From the NCBI RefSeq assembly GCF_002836775.1, contig NZ_PJAQ01000012.1, positions 89,068 through 153,067 of the forward strand: a DNA stretch of 64,000 bases. Direction: 5' to 3'. Shown here piece after piece: positions 53,827 through 62,327 of the stretch. Each line of letters begins with the position of its first letter. Positions within the stretch are counted from its first letter, which is position 1. The position numbers were made by a program, and so were the translations under genes. This DNA comes from Colwellia sp. 12G3. Its GTDB lineage: Bacteria; Pseudomonadota; Gammaproteobacteria; Enterobacterales; Alteromonadaceae. Under the pieces are notes generated by a model. That model was given only the letters and a program-made list of their open reading frames with translations, was not told where the DNA came from and ran no database searches.

Positions 53827-55656
53827 TTAATTATATCCCCATGATGGATCTAGTTTTTCTGTTTCTGTCTTGTCAGGTACGGAAAACATGGTGACTCTAT
53901 TGCGGCCAACATGTTTTGAGGCATAAGTGGCAAAATCAGCATCTGCCATCAGTTGTTCTAAATTATATCCCGAACGTTTAACGTCAGTAACACCAAAACT
54001 GGCGGTGAGGGTAAAATCACAGCCCGATGCGGTTGTAATAATAGCTTCAATGGCAGCGCGGCAATCTTCGGCGCGCATCATAGCGGTTTCAATATTACAG
54101 CTGGGTAGTATTATGCAAAATTCTTCGCCCCCTAAACGGGCAAAAACATCATTCTTTCGACCAATACTCTCACAGGCTTTAGTGGTTTCTTTTAGCGCCC
54201 AATCGCCACAAGCATGACCAAAAGAGTCATTTACCTTTTTGAAGTGATCTAAATCGAACATTATCAGACTGAGTTCTTGTTCGGCATTTTTACAATATTC
54301 TAGAGCACTATTAGTGACTTGGGTAAAATGGCCTCTATTATAAACGCCTGTTAAAGGATCGTACTCCGCTAGCTCTTTTACACGTTTATGATCACGACAT
54401 AAACGTAAGCCAAAGAGTGTTAACGAGACAATAATAAATGTGAGTAAACTTAATAATAAATGCCTATTATGAACTTTTGTTTCGACTAAAGCCTGCTCAG
54501 CAGCGAGTAAGCTGTTCTTTTCATTCAATAAATTTATTTCGTTCTGTTGCATTAAGTTTTTATTTTTAGCTAACTGAAAAGCTAAGTTTTTAGTTTTAAT
54601 GTCATCCGAATAGATTATTTCTAACTCAGTATATTTTTCATGAAAACTCAGCGCCGAGCTGGAATTATTTTCTGTTTTAGCTATTTCATAAAGTAATTTG
54701 TATGCTTTAGCTGCTTGATTAACATTACTATTATTTTTATTGGTTAACAGTGCCTCTTCTGCATAATGTTTACTGTTGGTTAAATCATTAGCTTGCCAGT
54801 AAGCCTGCGCCAAAACATTGTTCACACCAGTAATTAGTTCGGGGTAATGTGTGCTTTTTACCACTTCGATATAAGGTAATAAGCTATTAATTGCCTCATT
54901 GATATTTTGTTCAGTTAAATAAGCTCTTGCTTGATAAACACGAATAATGCTGCTGACCATAGCATCATTGATTTTTTCACAGCTATTGAGCGCATTATAT
55001 ATGGCAGGATCTCTGCTGGTCAGTTTATTTAAATGAAATTTTGACTCGATAAATAATTGCTTTGCAAGGCAGTCAATTTTTGGTGATACAGTTAATACCG
55101 ATAACTCACTGATATAGTGTAAAGATAGCTCGTATTGATGCATTTTTTTATAAAAAGTGATGATTGCAATTAAATGCGCTTGAGTGTGGTCAGTGTCGTC
55201 AATTAGGGCAGATTCTTTAATATTTTTAGCAATAAGTACTAAACCTTCAAACCACATTTTTTTTCTAGCGTAGACATGAATTAGTGTATAACTTGCACGG
55301 AACTTTATCAGCTTGTTAGCGCTTGATGCCAATAAATTAGTAAATGATTTTTCAGCATTATTAAACCTACCTTGATAGGTGTGCTGATAGCCTAGTAAGA
55401 AATTAAATAACGATTGTTGTTCGTTGGTAAAATCACTCACTTTTGTGAGCTCTTTCATTACTTTTTGAAATATTAGTGGCTGATAGCGCCTTGTCTCATC
55501 GGCGAGTTTAAGTTTCGCTGAATTATCACTAATACTAGTAATTGTGCTTGTTTGTTGACTGTATGTGATATTGCTAAAAGTAATTAGCCATAAAAATAAT
55601 ACCACTGTAACTTGAGTCAGAAGATATTGCTTACTTTCAACATTATTTGAAGTCAC
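53827..55656 (-). CDS. Membrane TPR-type GGDEF protein 4 (diguanylate cyclase)
   Basis: A 609-aa paralogue with a signal anchor (about 12-32), TPR-like region (40-360), a helix across the membrane (about 393-413) and a GGDEF domain with G509-G-E-E-F513 and the RxxD site R-K-N-D. The tail LDPSWGYN is the counterpart of the LDxSW tails. GTG start. It lies 61 bp after the stop of precursor C and is probably on the same message. Expected to make c-di-GMP in response to a periplasmic or peptide signal sensed by the TPR region, which is inferred. Confidence 0.9.
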   Translation of the reverse strand: MTSNNVESKQYLLTQVTVVLFLWLITFSNITYSQQTSTITSISDNSAKLKLADETRRYQPLIFQKVMKELTKVSDFTNEQQSLFNFLLGYQHTYQGRFNNAEKSFTNLLASSANKLIKFRASYTLIHVYARKKMWFEGLVLIAKNIKESALIDDTDHTQAHLIAIITFYKKMHQYELSLHYISELSVLTVSPKIDCLAKQLFIESKFHLNKLTSRDPAIYNALNSCEKINDAMVSSIIRVYQARAYLTEQNINEAINSLLPYIEVVKSTHYPELITGVNNVLAQAYWQANDLTNSKHYAEEALLTNKNNSNVNQAAKAYKLLYEIAKTENNSSSALSFHEKYTELEIIYSDDIKTKNLAFQLAKNKNLMQQNEINLLNEKNSLLAAEQALVETKVHNRHLLLSLLTFIIVSLTLFGLRLCRDHKRVKELAEYDPLTGVYNRGHFTQVTNSALEYCKNAEQELSLIMFDLDHFKKVNDSFGHACGDWALKETTKACESIGRKNDVFARLGGEEFCIILPSCNIETAMMRAEDCRAAIEAIITTASGCDFTLTASFGVTDVKRSGYNLEQLMADADFATYASKHVGRNRVTMFSVPDKTETEKLDPSWGYN

Positions 55657-55717
55657 AGCCGTATAATTCCTTTAGTTGGCTAATTTTAATAAGCTCGTTT
55701 ATTTACTGTTTAGGTCG

Positions 55718-55996
55718 CTATGCATTAATTACAAAGTGGTGCGTACTTTTAGCTTCTTTACTCTGACTTTCTTCTTGGCTTTGTTGTTCTTCATCTTCCG
55801 CAGGGTGAACAACTGAACACATAGAAAGTGGAAAGTTAGCAATAGTTTCAGCTAAACGTTCACTATCTTGCGCTAATATTGCTTGTTTTTGCTCAGTTGA
55901 AATTTCAGCATGTTCTAATAACGCTGTGATTTCTTGTTTAGTTGTTAAGCTTGGGTTGTTAGCCAGTGTTGCTAATACGTTTATTACTTTACTCAT
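55718..55996 (-). CDS. Putative split-borosin precursor peptide C
   Basis: 92 codons from the ATG at 55996 (GGAG eight bases upstream); the frame is open to 56101 but the shared N-terminus MSKVINVL sets the start. Helical leader (VLATLANNPSLTTKQEI, ISTEQKQAILAQDSERLAE), the conserved Cys with a short hydrophobic patch (MCSVVHPAEDEE) as candidate core, a Gln/Glu/Ser-rich spacer and a hydrophobic end (HHFVINA). Precedes GGDEF protein 4. The related element at 56117-56149 lies about 120 bp upstream. Confidence 0.7.
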   Translation of the reverse strand: MSKVINVLATLANNPSLTTKQEITALLEHAEISTEQKQAILAQDSERLAETIANFPLSMCSVVHPAEDEEQQSQEESQSKEAKSTHHFVINA

Positions 55997-56116
55997 ACGG
56001 CTTACTCCATTTTTTATTGTTATTACTATTATTGTTCGTATTGTTAATATTACTTTTTGTACTTGTTCAAGTGTTAAATAAAACCCAGGTCGACATTGCA
56101 TCAGATCACTTGTTGC

Positions 56117-56149
56117 CTAAAATAGCAGGTATGTAACACTTAAGGCAAT
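56117..56149 (-). promoter_or_regulatory. Shared bipartite element upstream of precursor C
   Basis: CTAAAATAGCAGGT (56117-56130), 14 bases, then GCAAT (56145-56149). It differs from the other two copies at three of 14 positions and keeps the spacing. The rest of the 320-bp spacer to the aspartic protease gene is AT-rich; a GTCATTCCCGAG motif lies near 56280. Confidence 0.5.
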
Positions 56150-56318
56150 GGTGTTCATTATTTTATTACGCTTCATCACGCTGTTTTTATTAACAATGTT
56201 TAATCGGTAACACAGCGTATTGCTTTAGGGGAAAAGCTATAAAATTGAAGCGATTACTTTGTGTGATTTTTTGCCTGTAGTCATTCCCGAGGAATGCTGT
56301 AGGGCATTTATTCTATCT

Positions 56319-57659
56319 TTACTCTTTCTGCTTAGCAAATTTCACTACGCCGGTTTTATCTACCGAGCGGTCAAATACCACGTAATAATTATTTAACAAG
56401 GGTAAGCCAATAATGCTTTGGTTGGGCCATTGTGGTAACTGGCTCAATAAGCGAAAACAAGCCTTGTTGTTATTAGGGGTATTTATTTGCCAGTAAGTCT
56501 CAGGCTTACAAGCTAGTTGCACTATTATTTCGGCTGATGTGGTTGTTGCTGCCTCACCAACAAAGTTGAAATACAGTGTTGGCCACTCTGACAGTGTTAA
56601 CTCACTTACATCGATACCTGTTAATTGTGCACTCATGTCTTTAAAAGGGGCTAAACATTGGGCAAAGTTGCTGTTATAAGCAATGAGGTCGTTAATGACT
56701 TGTTGGTAAATGTCAGCTGTTAATACAATACCACCTGCACCGGTATCAATAATGGCATTAGTTAAATAGCCTTTACGATGTTTTTGGTCAAGTGGTGCTG
56801 CAGTTATGGGGTTGCTTGTACCTACCTGAACAGATGTTAGATCGACATTATAATAAACATCGTGTTCTACCGTGATACTTTGAAATTCACCCTGGTATAA
56901 ATCGTTTTGTTCTTCACCACCACCCAAAATGAGTAGACCTTTGTTTAATGGATCTTTAGCTAACTCAAGGGCGGGTGTTTTGTCGGTATTGTTGGCATTA
57001 ATGTTTATGGCAGAACGCTTGCTATAGATAGCAAACTTGTTGGCACTGAGTTGCTGTTGTTCTAATAAGGTGAAGTAGGGCGTAACGTCATGTTCGGGAT
57101 ACTTCCACATTAATTTTTTAAAACTGGCTAGATTTTCACTTACTTCATCACTAAAAGGCCAAGGGTAACTGAGCGCAGGATGAATATTATGCTCAGTAAA
57201 GTAATCGCTAAAATCAAAACTTTTGTTTAGGTGATGATAAGCCAACCCTAAAATACCATCGGCAGCACCAAAGGTTTTACTTTGCTTGGCAGAATGTACC
57301 AGGGCAACGGGCGCGTCACTCAAGTTCATACTCGGATTTTTTGCGATGTTTTGCGGATGTTCACAGTGATGGCAATGCTCATGAATATTAATGTTGGTAT
57401 ATATAACAGGACCATTCCAGCCGCCAACACCGTAATTAACTTCTTGTACTGCGGTACTTGGTGTTAATTTTTTATCAAGGACTGCTTGGTAGGTGCTACT
57501 TTTTACTACCAGGGTACTGCTACCTGTATCGAGTAGTAGGTTAACGGGAGATTTTTCACTACCTAGATGTAAGGTTACGCTGTAATCACCTTGTCCAAAT
57601 ACATTGGTGATAGGCATTCTCAAAATTGTTGTTTTTGTATTTAGCATAGTGTCTGGCAT
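56319..57659 (-). CDS. Pepsin-like (A1 family) aspartic protease
   Basis: A 446-aa aspartic protease of the rare bacterial pepsin group (shewasin type). Both catalytic motifs are present: D44-T-G46 (LLLDTGSSTL) and D305-T-G307 (AIIDTGAGG). The flap Tyr is in VNYGVGGWNG (Y76), with ADGILGLAY. There is no signal peptide or obvious propeptide, so it is probably cytoplasmic and active without processing. A His/Cys-rich insert (HEHCHHCEH, 93-101) looks like a metal site and is not typical of pepsins. It lies upstream of precursor C on the same strand and could remove the precursor leader, which is untested. Confidence 0.88.
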   Translation of the reverse strand: MPDTMLNTKTTILRMPITNVFGQGDYSVTLHLGSEKSPVNLLLDTGSSTLVVKSSTYQAVLDKKLTPSTAVQEVNYGVGGWNGPVIYTNINIHEHCHHCEHPQNIAKNPSMNLSDAPVALVHSAKQSKTFGAADGILGLAYHHLNKSFDFSDYFTEHNIHPALSYPWPFSDEVSENLASFKKLMWKYPEHDVTPYFTLLEQQQLSANKFAIYSKRSAININANNTDKTPALELAKDPLNKGLLILGGGEEQNDLYQGEFQSITVEHDVYYNVDLTSVQVGTSNPITAAPLDQKHRKGYLTNAIIDTGAGGIVLTADIYQQVINDLIAYNSNFAQCLAPFKDMSAQLTGIDVSELTLSEWPTLYFNFVGEAATTTSAEIIVQLACKPETYWQINTPNNNKACFRLLSQLPQWPNQSIIGLPLLNNYYVVFDRSVDKTGVVKFAKQKE

Positions 57660-57972
57660 TTGTTTATAATTATTATTGATTTAGCTATTGCTTTAACTTC
57701 ACTTTAGCGACGCAGTGTTATTTTACTCTGCCACAGTTGTAGCCTTTATTCGAGCTAACTTTACGTCATATTTGGCTTTGTCTTTTTTTGTCGCATTTGT
57801 CAACAAATTTGTTAGTGAATTGTACAATTTACGCCCACTTTAATACTTTAATAAATGTCAATATCAAAAAGGCGAATAAAATCAAATATTGTTCAAATTC
57901 TATGCTTTTCAATTGAAAAAAAGAGGTGTAAACTTAGCGCCCTTTTGAAAGGTAGCTCAAAAAAACAGCAGT

Positions 57973-58989
57973 ATGAAAATAGGCACGTATCAACTCAATT
58001 CTCAGGTAATGCTTGCCCCTATGGCAGGGATCACCGATCAACCTTTTCGACAATTATGTTGTCAATTGGGTGCGGGTTTAGCGGTATCTGAAATGCTTTC
58101 GTCAAACCCGAAAGTGTGGAACACCGAGAAATCTCAATTGAGAATGGTGCATAGCGATGCTGCGGGTATTCGTTCGGTACAAATTGCCGGAAGTTGTCCT
58201 GAAGAATTAGCGTTTGCTGCGAAAGTAAATGCTGATAACGGCGCGCAAATTATTGATATCAATATGGGCTGCCCTGCAAAAAAGGTAAATAAGAAATTAG
58301 CGGGTTCGGCATTATTGAAAGAACCAGCATTGGTTGAACGTATTGTTCGGTCGGTGGTGAATGCGGTAAATATTCCGGTCACGCTAAAAATTCGCACAGG
58401 ATGGTGTGAAGATACTCGTAATGGTATTGAAATAGCTAAAATTGCCGAAGGTAGTGGTATAGCATCACTCGCAGTGCATGGCCGTACTCGTAATGACTTT
58501 TATAAAGGCAATGCGGAATACGACACTATTAAAGCAATAAAAGCAGCGATTTCAATTCCGGTAGTGGCAAATGGTGATATTACGTCACCTGAAAAGGCAC
58601 TGCAGGTGTTAACCCTTACGGGAGCAGATGCCATAATGATTGGCCGTGGTGCACAGGGTCGTCCGTGGATTTTTCGAGAAATTAATCATTTTTTGACAAC
58701 GGGCAATAAAATGTTAGCACCAGCATTGAGTGAAGTACGCTCAATTGTATTGGCCCATGTTATGGAGTTACATCAGTTTTACGGCGATTTCAAAGGTGTG
58801 ATGATCGCCCGAAAACACGTGTCTTGGTATGTACATAACCTCGTTGATTGCCTTGAAGGCTTCAGCGCAGCGTTTAACATTGACCAAGGCAAAGCGTTTA
58901 GAGCTATTTTTAATGGTTTAGCGTCGACCGATGAACAATTGGTGACGTTAGACAAATTTTTTGATGATTTTGCTACTGGTTCCTTTTAG
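57973..58989 (+). CDS. dusB: tRNA-dihydrouridine synthase B
   Basis: A 338-aa FMN enzyme that reduces uridine 17-region residues of tRNA to dihydrouridine. [13 protein letters not shown] at the FMN-binding end, the catalytic Cys in [31 protein letters not shown] and ANGDI and [11 protein letters not shown] are family hallmarks. It directly precedes fis, as in E. coli and relatives, where the two share one message. Confidence 0.95.
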   Translation: MKIGTYQLNSQVMLAPMAGITDQPFRQLCCQLGAGLAVSEMLSSNPKVWNTEKSQLRMVHSDAAGIRSVQIAGSCPEELAFAAKVNADNGAQIIDINMGCPAKKVNKKLAGSALLKEPALVERIVRSVVNAVNIPVTLKIRTGWCEDTRNGIEIAKIAEGSGIASLAVHGRTRNDFYKGNAEYDTIKAIKAAISIPVVANGDITSPEKALQVLTLTGADAIMIGRGAQGRPWIFREINHFLTTGNKMLAPALSEVRSIVLAHVMELHQFYGDFKGVMIARKHVSWYVHNLVDCLEGFSAAFNIDQGKAFRAIFNGLASTDEQLVTLDKFFDDFATGSF

Positions 58990-59052
58990 GGGCGAGTGCA
59001 AATTGTTGTAGTTTTATTTTATTTTTATTAACAAAAGAAAGAGTTATATCAT

Positions 59053-59340
59053 ATGTTCGAACAAAATGTTTCTTCTCCATTTATTACTGGCGATATTCAG
59101 ACACAAACTAAGACTTCTCCATTACGTACTCAAGCTAAAATCGCAATCAGCAACTACTTATCACAATTAAATGGTAACGATGTTGATGATATGTATGACC
59201 TTGTATTGAGCGAGATTGAAGCGCCAATGTTAGAAGAAGTTATGATGTATACTCGTGGTAACCAAACACGCGCAGCCAACTTGTTAGGCATTAACCGCGG
59301 TACGTTACGCAAGAAACTTAAAAAATACGGTATGAACTAA
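59053..59340 (+). CDS. fis: DNA-binding protein Fis
   Basis: A 95-aa nucleoid protein that bends DNA and activates rRNA promoters. The C-terminal helix-turn-helix ([20 protein letters not shown]) is almost identical to enterobacterial Fis, while the N-terminal half ([20 protein letters not shown]) forms the dimer. It lies 63 bp after dusB. A terminator follows at 59357-59377. Confidence 0.97.
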   Translation: MFEQNVSSPFITGDIQTQTKTSPLRTQAKIAISNYLSQLNGNDVDDMYDLVLSEIEAPMLEEVMMYTRGNQTRAANLLGINRGTLRKKLKKYGMN

Positions 59341-59356
59341 GCCAGTATTTTTATAT

Positions 59357-59377
59357 AAAGCACCTTCGGGTGCTTTT
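59357..59377 (+). terminator. Terminator after fis
   Basis: AAAGCACC-TTCG-GGTGCTTT with T residues, including a stable TTCG tetraloop. Confidence 0.88.
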
Positions 59378-59488
59378 ATGTTTTATAGCACTCTAAATCA
59401 CTTTAAATAATCATGTAACTTTGCAAGTTAGCGCTATCAGTTAATGATAATAGGCTAGCAGTACGTTACAACTAAAAAGGTAAACAAA

Positions 59489-61090
59489 ATGGATACTCCA
59501 CGTCCAATTAAACGCGCACTATTAAGTGTTTCTGATAAAGCAGGCATCGTTGAATTTGCTCGTCGCTTAAGTGAGAAAGGTGTTGATCTTCTTTCTACTG
59601 GCGGTACAGCAAAATTATTAGCTGAAAACGGCATCAAAGTAACTGAAGTATCTGATTACACAGGTCACCCAGAAATCATGGATGGTCGTGTTAAAACATT
59701 ACACCCTAAAGTACATGGCGGCATTTTAGCGCGTCGTGGTATTGATGAAACGGTAATGGCAGAAAACGATATCAGCGCAATTGATATGGTAGTGGTTAAC
59801 TTGTACCCGTTTGCTAATGCAGTGAGTGATGAAAATTGTTCATTAGAAAATGCGATTGAAAACATTGATATTGGTGGCCCAACGATGGTTCGTGCCGCTG
59901 CTAAGAACCATAAAGACGTAACTATTGTTGTTAACGCAAGCGATTACGATCGTGTATTAACAGAATTAGATAACAACAATGATTCATTAACGTATAAAAC
60001 ACGTTTTGATCTAGCCATTGCTGCTTATGAGCACACTGCTAGCTATGATGGAATGATCGCTAACTACTTTGGTAAAATGTTACCAGCTTACGGCGAAACT
60101 GAATCGACAGCGTCTTTTGACAATAAAGTTAAATTTCCACGCACTTTTAATAGCCAGTTTATTAAAACACAAGATTTACGTTACGGTGAAAACTCGCATC
60201 AAGATGCTGCTTTTTATAAAGAAGCGAACCCTGAAGAAGCGTCAGTTTCTACTGCGACTCAATTACAAGGCAAAGCTTTATCTTATAACAACATTGCTGA
60301 TACTGATGCAGCATTAGAGTGTGTTAAAGAATTTGATGAGCCAGCTTGTGTAATTGTTAAACACGCTAACCCTTGTGGTGTTGCCATTGGTGATAACATT
60401 TTAGCAGCTTATGAAGGCGCTTATAAAACTGACCCAACTTCTGCTTTTGGTGGCATCATCGCGTTTAACCGTGAGTTAGATGCAGATACTGCTGAAGCCA
60501 TTGTTTCTCGTCAATTCGTTGAAGTAATTATTGCACCAAGCGTTTCAGATGCTGCAGCGCAAATTGTTGCTGCTAAACCTAACCTACGTTTATTAGAATG
60601 TGGCCAGTGGGATACTAAAACCACAGGCTTAGATTTTAAACGCGTTAATGGTGGTTTATTAGTACAAGATACAGACCAAGGTCGCGTAACAAGTGATGAC
60701 TTAACGGTTGTTACTAAACGTCAACCTACAGCAGACGAAATGCGTGATTTACAATTTTGTTGGAAAGTAGCAAAATTTGTTAAATCTAACGCGATTGTTT
60801 ACGTTAAAAATAGCTCCACTATCGGTGTCGGCGCTGGCCAAATGAGCCGCGTATACTCTGCGAAAGTTGCGGGTATTAAAGCTGCTGATGAAAACTTAGA
60901 AGTTAAAGGTTCAGTAATGGCCTCTGATGCATTCTTCCCATTCCGTGATGGTCTAGACGCAGCTGCTGAAGCGGGCATTACTGCCGTAATTCAGCCGGGT
61001 GGCTCTATGCGTGACAATGAAGTTATTGCCGCAGCAGACGAACATAACATCGCGATGGTATTCACCGGTATGCGTCACTTCCGCCATTAA
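59489..61090 (+). CDS. purH: Bifunctional AICAR transformylase / IMP cyclohydrolase
   Basis: A 533-aa enzyme for the last two steps of IMP synthesis. N-terminal MGS-like cyclohydrolase domain ([49 protein letters not shown]) and C-terminal transformylase domain with [10 protein letters not shown] and DPTSAFGGI. Length equals E. coli PurH (529 aa). In many gammaproteobacteria purD follows directly; here a putative methyltransferase gene lies between. Confidence 0.97.
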   Translation: MDTPRPIKRALLSVSDKAGIVEFARRLSEKGVDLLSTGGTAKLLAENGIKVTEVSDYTGHPEIMDGRVKTLHPKVHGGILARRGIDETVMAENDISAIDMVVVNLYPFANAVSDENCSLENAIENIDIGGPTMVRAAAKNHKDVTIVVNASDYDRVLTELDNNNDSLTYKTRFDLAIAAYEHTASYDGMIANYFGKMLPAYGETESTASFDNKVKFPRTFNSQFIKTQDLRYGENSHQDAAFYKEANPEEASVSTATQLQGKALSYNNIADTDAALECVKEFDEPACVIVKHANPCGVAIGDNILAAYEGAYKTDPTSAFGGIIAFNRELDADTAEAIVSRQFVEVIIAPSVSDAAAQIVAAKPNLRLLECGQWDTKTTGLDFKRVNGGLLVQDTDQGRVTSDDLTVVTKRQPTADEMRDLQFCWKVAKFVKSNAIVYVKNSSTIGVGAGQMSRVYSAKVAGIKAADENLEVKGSVMASDAFFPFRDGLDAAAEAGITAVIQPGGSMRDNEVIAAADEHNIAMVFTGMRHFRH

Positions 61091-61203
61091 CAGACAACCT
61101 GTTGCTAGAGAACACAAACTCTTCACGATAAGTACTCACGTATAGTGATACGCTCCGTGCTTATCGTTTGATTTTGAATCCTCTGCTTAAAGGTTGTCTG
61201 TTA
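61088..61203. repeat. Nested inverted repeat starting at the purH stop codon
   Basis: TAACAGACAACCT (61088-61100, beginning with the purH stop codon) and AGGTTGTCTGTTA (61191-61203) are perfect 13-bp arms. Inside, ACGATAAG (61125-61132) pairs with CTTATCGT (61160-61167). It could be a folded RNA, a terminator or a small repeat element. No coding content. Confidence 0.5.
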
Positions 61204-61228
61204 AGGTGAGATAAAAAGTATAGAAGAA

Positions 61229-61289
61229 AAGCAGTGTTGATTTATTTACTTACAATGAAAATAAGTATGGTAATAAATCAACGCTGCTT
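61229..61289 (+). terminator. Strong stem-loop downstream of purH
   Basis: AAGCAGTGTTGATTTATT (61229-61246) and AATAAATCAACGCTGCTT (61272-61289) are 18-bp arms with one wobble pair, followed by TTTGTTTC. Probably ends the purH message; the remaining spacer to 61445 is AT-rich. Confidence 0.6.
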
Positions 61290-61445
61290 GTTTGTTTCAA
61301 ATCTGTTATAAATATTGCCGTTAATTAATATCTTAAATCAATATATACTTGTTTCACTTCAAGATTGTAGGCTTACATCTTGAAATAACAAGGATATATC
61401 AGAGATATTGACCTAAATACTAATAATTTTACAAGGAAAATAGTT

Positions 61446-62288
61446 ATGACAATTAAAACAAACACGCTTAAATCAATCGCTATTGCAGTGACTTTAAGCT
61501 GTGGAGCATTAAGTTTATCTGCTACTGCGCATGACACACATGCACATGAAAACATGGCTTCATCAAAAGTCCTTGAAAATGCTGTGTCAGGTGATCATCG
61601 TACCGCTGAAAATAAAGCGCGTGATCAATACCGTCATCCTGTTGAAACATTGAACTTTTTTGGTTTTATGCCAAATATGACTGTCGTTGAAATTACGCCA
61701 GGTAGTGGTTGGTACACAGAAATACTCGCACCAGCGTTAAAAGGTACCGGTAAACTATACGGTGCTCATTACCCTGATACGGGTGAAGATAATTACTACA
61801 GCAATTCTCGTAAAAAATTAGTGAAAAAACTGGCATCAGATGTTGTTTTTAGTGAAGTCGTTTTAACCGACTTTACCCCACGTCAAGAAAGTCAATTAGC
61901 GCCACAAGGTACTGCTGATTTAGTCTTAACGTTTAGAAATCTACATAACTGGAAAGATGCTGGTGTAGAGCAAGTATTTAAAGATGCTTTTAATGCACTT
62001 AAACCCGGTGGCGTTTTAGGTGTAGTTGAACACAGACTGCCTGCAGGTGCGGATGCTAAGGTAGCCGTGGGATATGTTGCTGAAGCTAACACCATTAAAC
62101 AAGCTAAAGCGGCCGGTTTTAGATTTGTAGCATCAAGTGAAATTAACGCTAATCCAAAAGATTTAGCGCAATATAAAGTCTGGACCTTACCACCTAGCTT
62201 AGCGCTTAAAGATAAAGACAGAGCAAAATATTTAGCGATTGGCGAAAGCGATCGTATGACATTAAAATTTGTTAAACCAGCCAAGTAA
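61446..62288 (+). CDS. Exported SAM-methyltransferase-like protein
   Basis: A 280-aa protein with a signal peptide (1-28, ending SATAHD), a His-rich start of the mature part (HDTHAHENM), then a class I methyltransferase fold: VVEITPGSGWYTEILAPAL (motif I), LTDFTP, ADLVLTFRNLHNW and LKPGGVLGVVEHR. It resembles the predicted methyltransferases of COG4798. An exported SAM enzyme is unusual, since SAM is not expected in the periplasm, so it may bind another ligand or act differently. It lies between purH and purD but shows no link to purine synthesis. Confidence 0.8.
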   Translation: MTIKTNTLKSIAIAVTLSCGALSLSATAHDTHAHENMASSKVLENAVSGDHRTAENKARDQYRHPVETLNFFGFMPNMTVVEITPGSGWYTEILAPALKGTGKLYGAHYPDTGEDNYYSNSRKKLVKKLASDVVFSEVVLTDFTPRQESQLAPQGTADLVLTFRNLHNWKDAGVEQVFKDAFNALKPGGVLGVVEHRLPAGADAKVAVGYVAEANTIKQAKAAGFRFVASSEINANPKDLAQYKVWTLPPSLALKDKDRAKYLAIGESDRMTLKFVKPAK

Positions 62289-62327
62289 TTACTGGTTTAG
62301 CGCATAAGAAAATTAACAGGAAAAAAT

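Noticed and set aside
49644..55996. Small genes as antitoxins or anti-sigma-like partners
   Set aside because: The partners are large membrane cyclases, not toxins. The shared helical domain plus Cys/hydrophobic core resembles borosin precursors, and a matching methyltransferase is present.
57855..58091. 78-codon frame overlapping the dusB start
   Set aside because: dusB is unmistakable, and this frame has no family features.
60069..60317. 82-codon frame on the plus strand
   Set aside because: Lies inside purH in another frame; it is very Lys/Leu-rich and has no ribosome-binding site.
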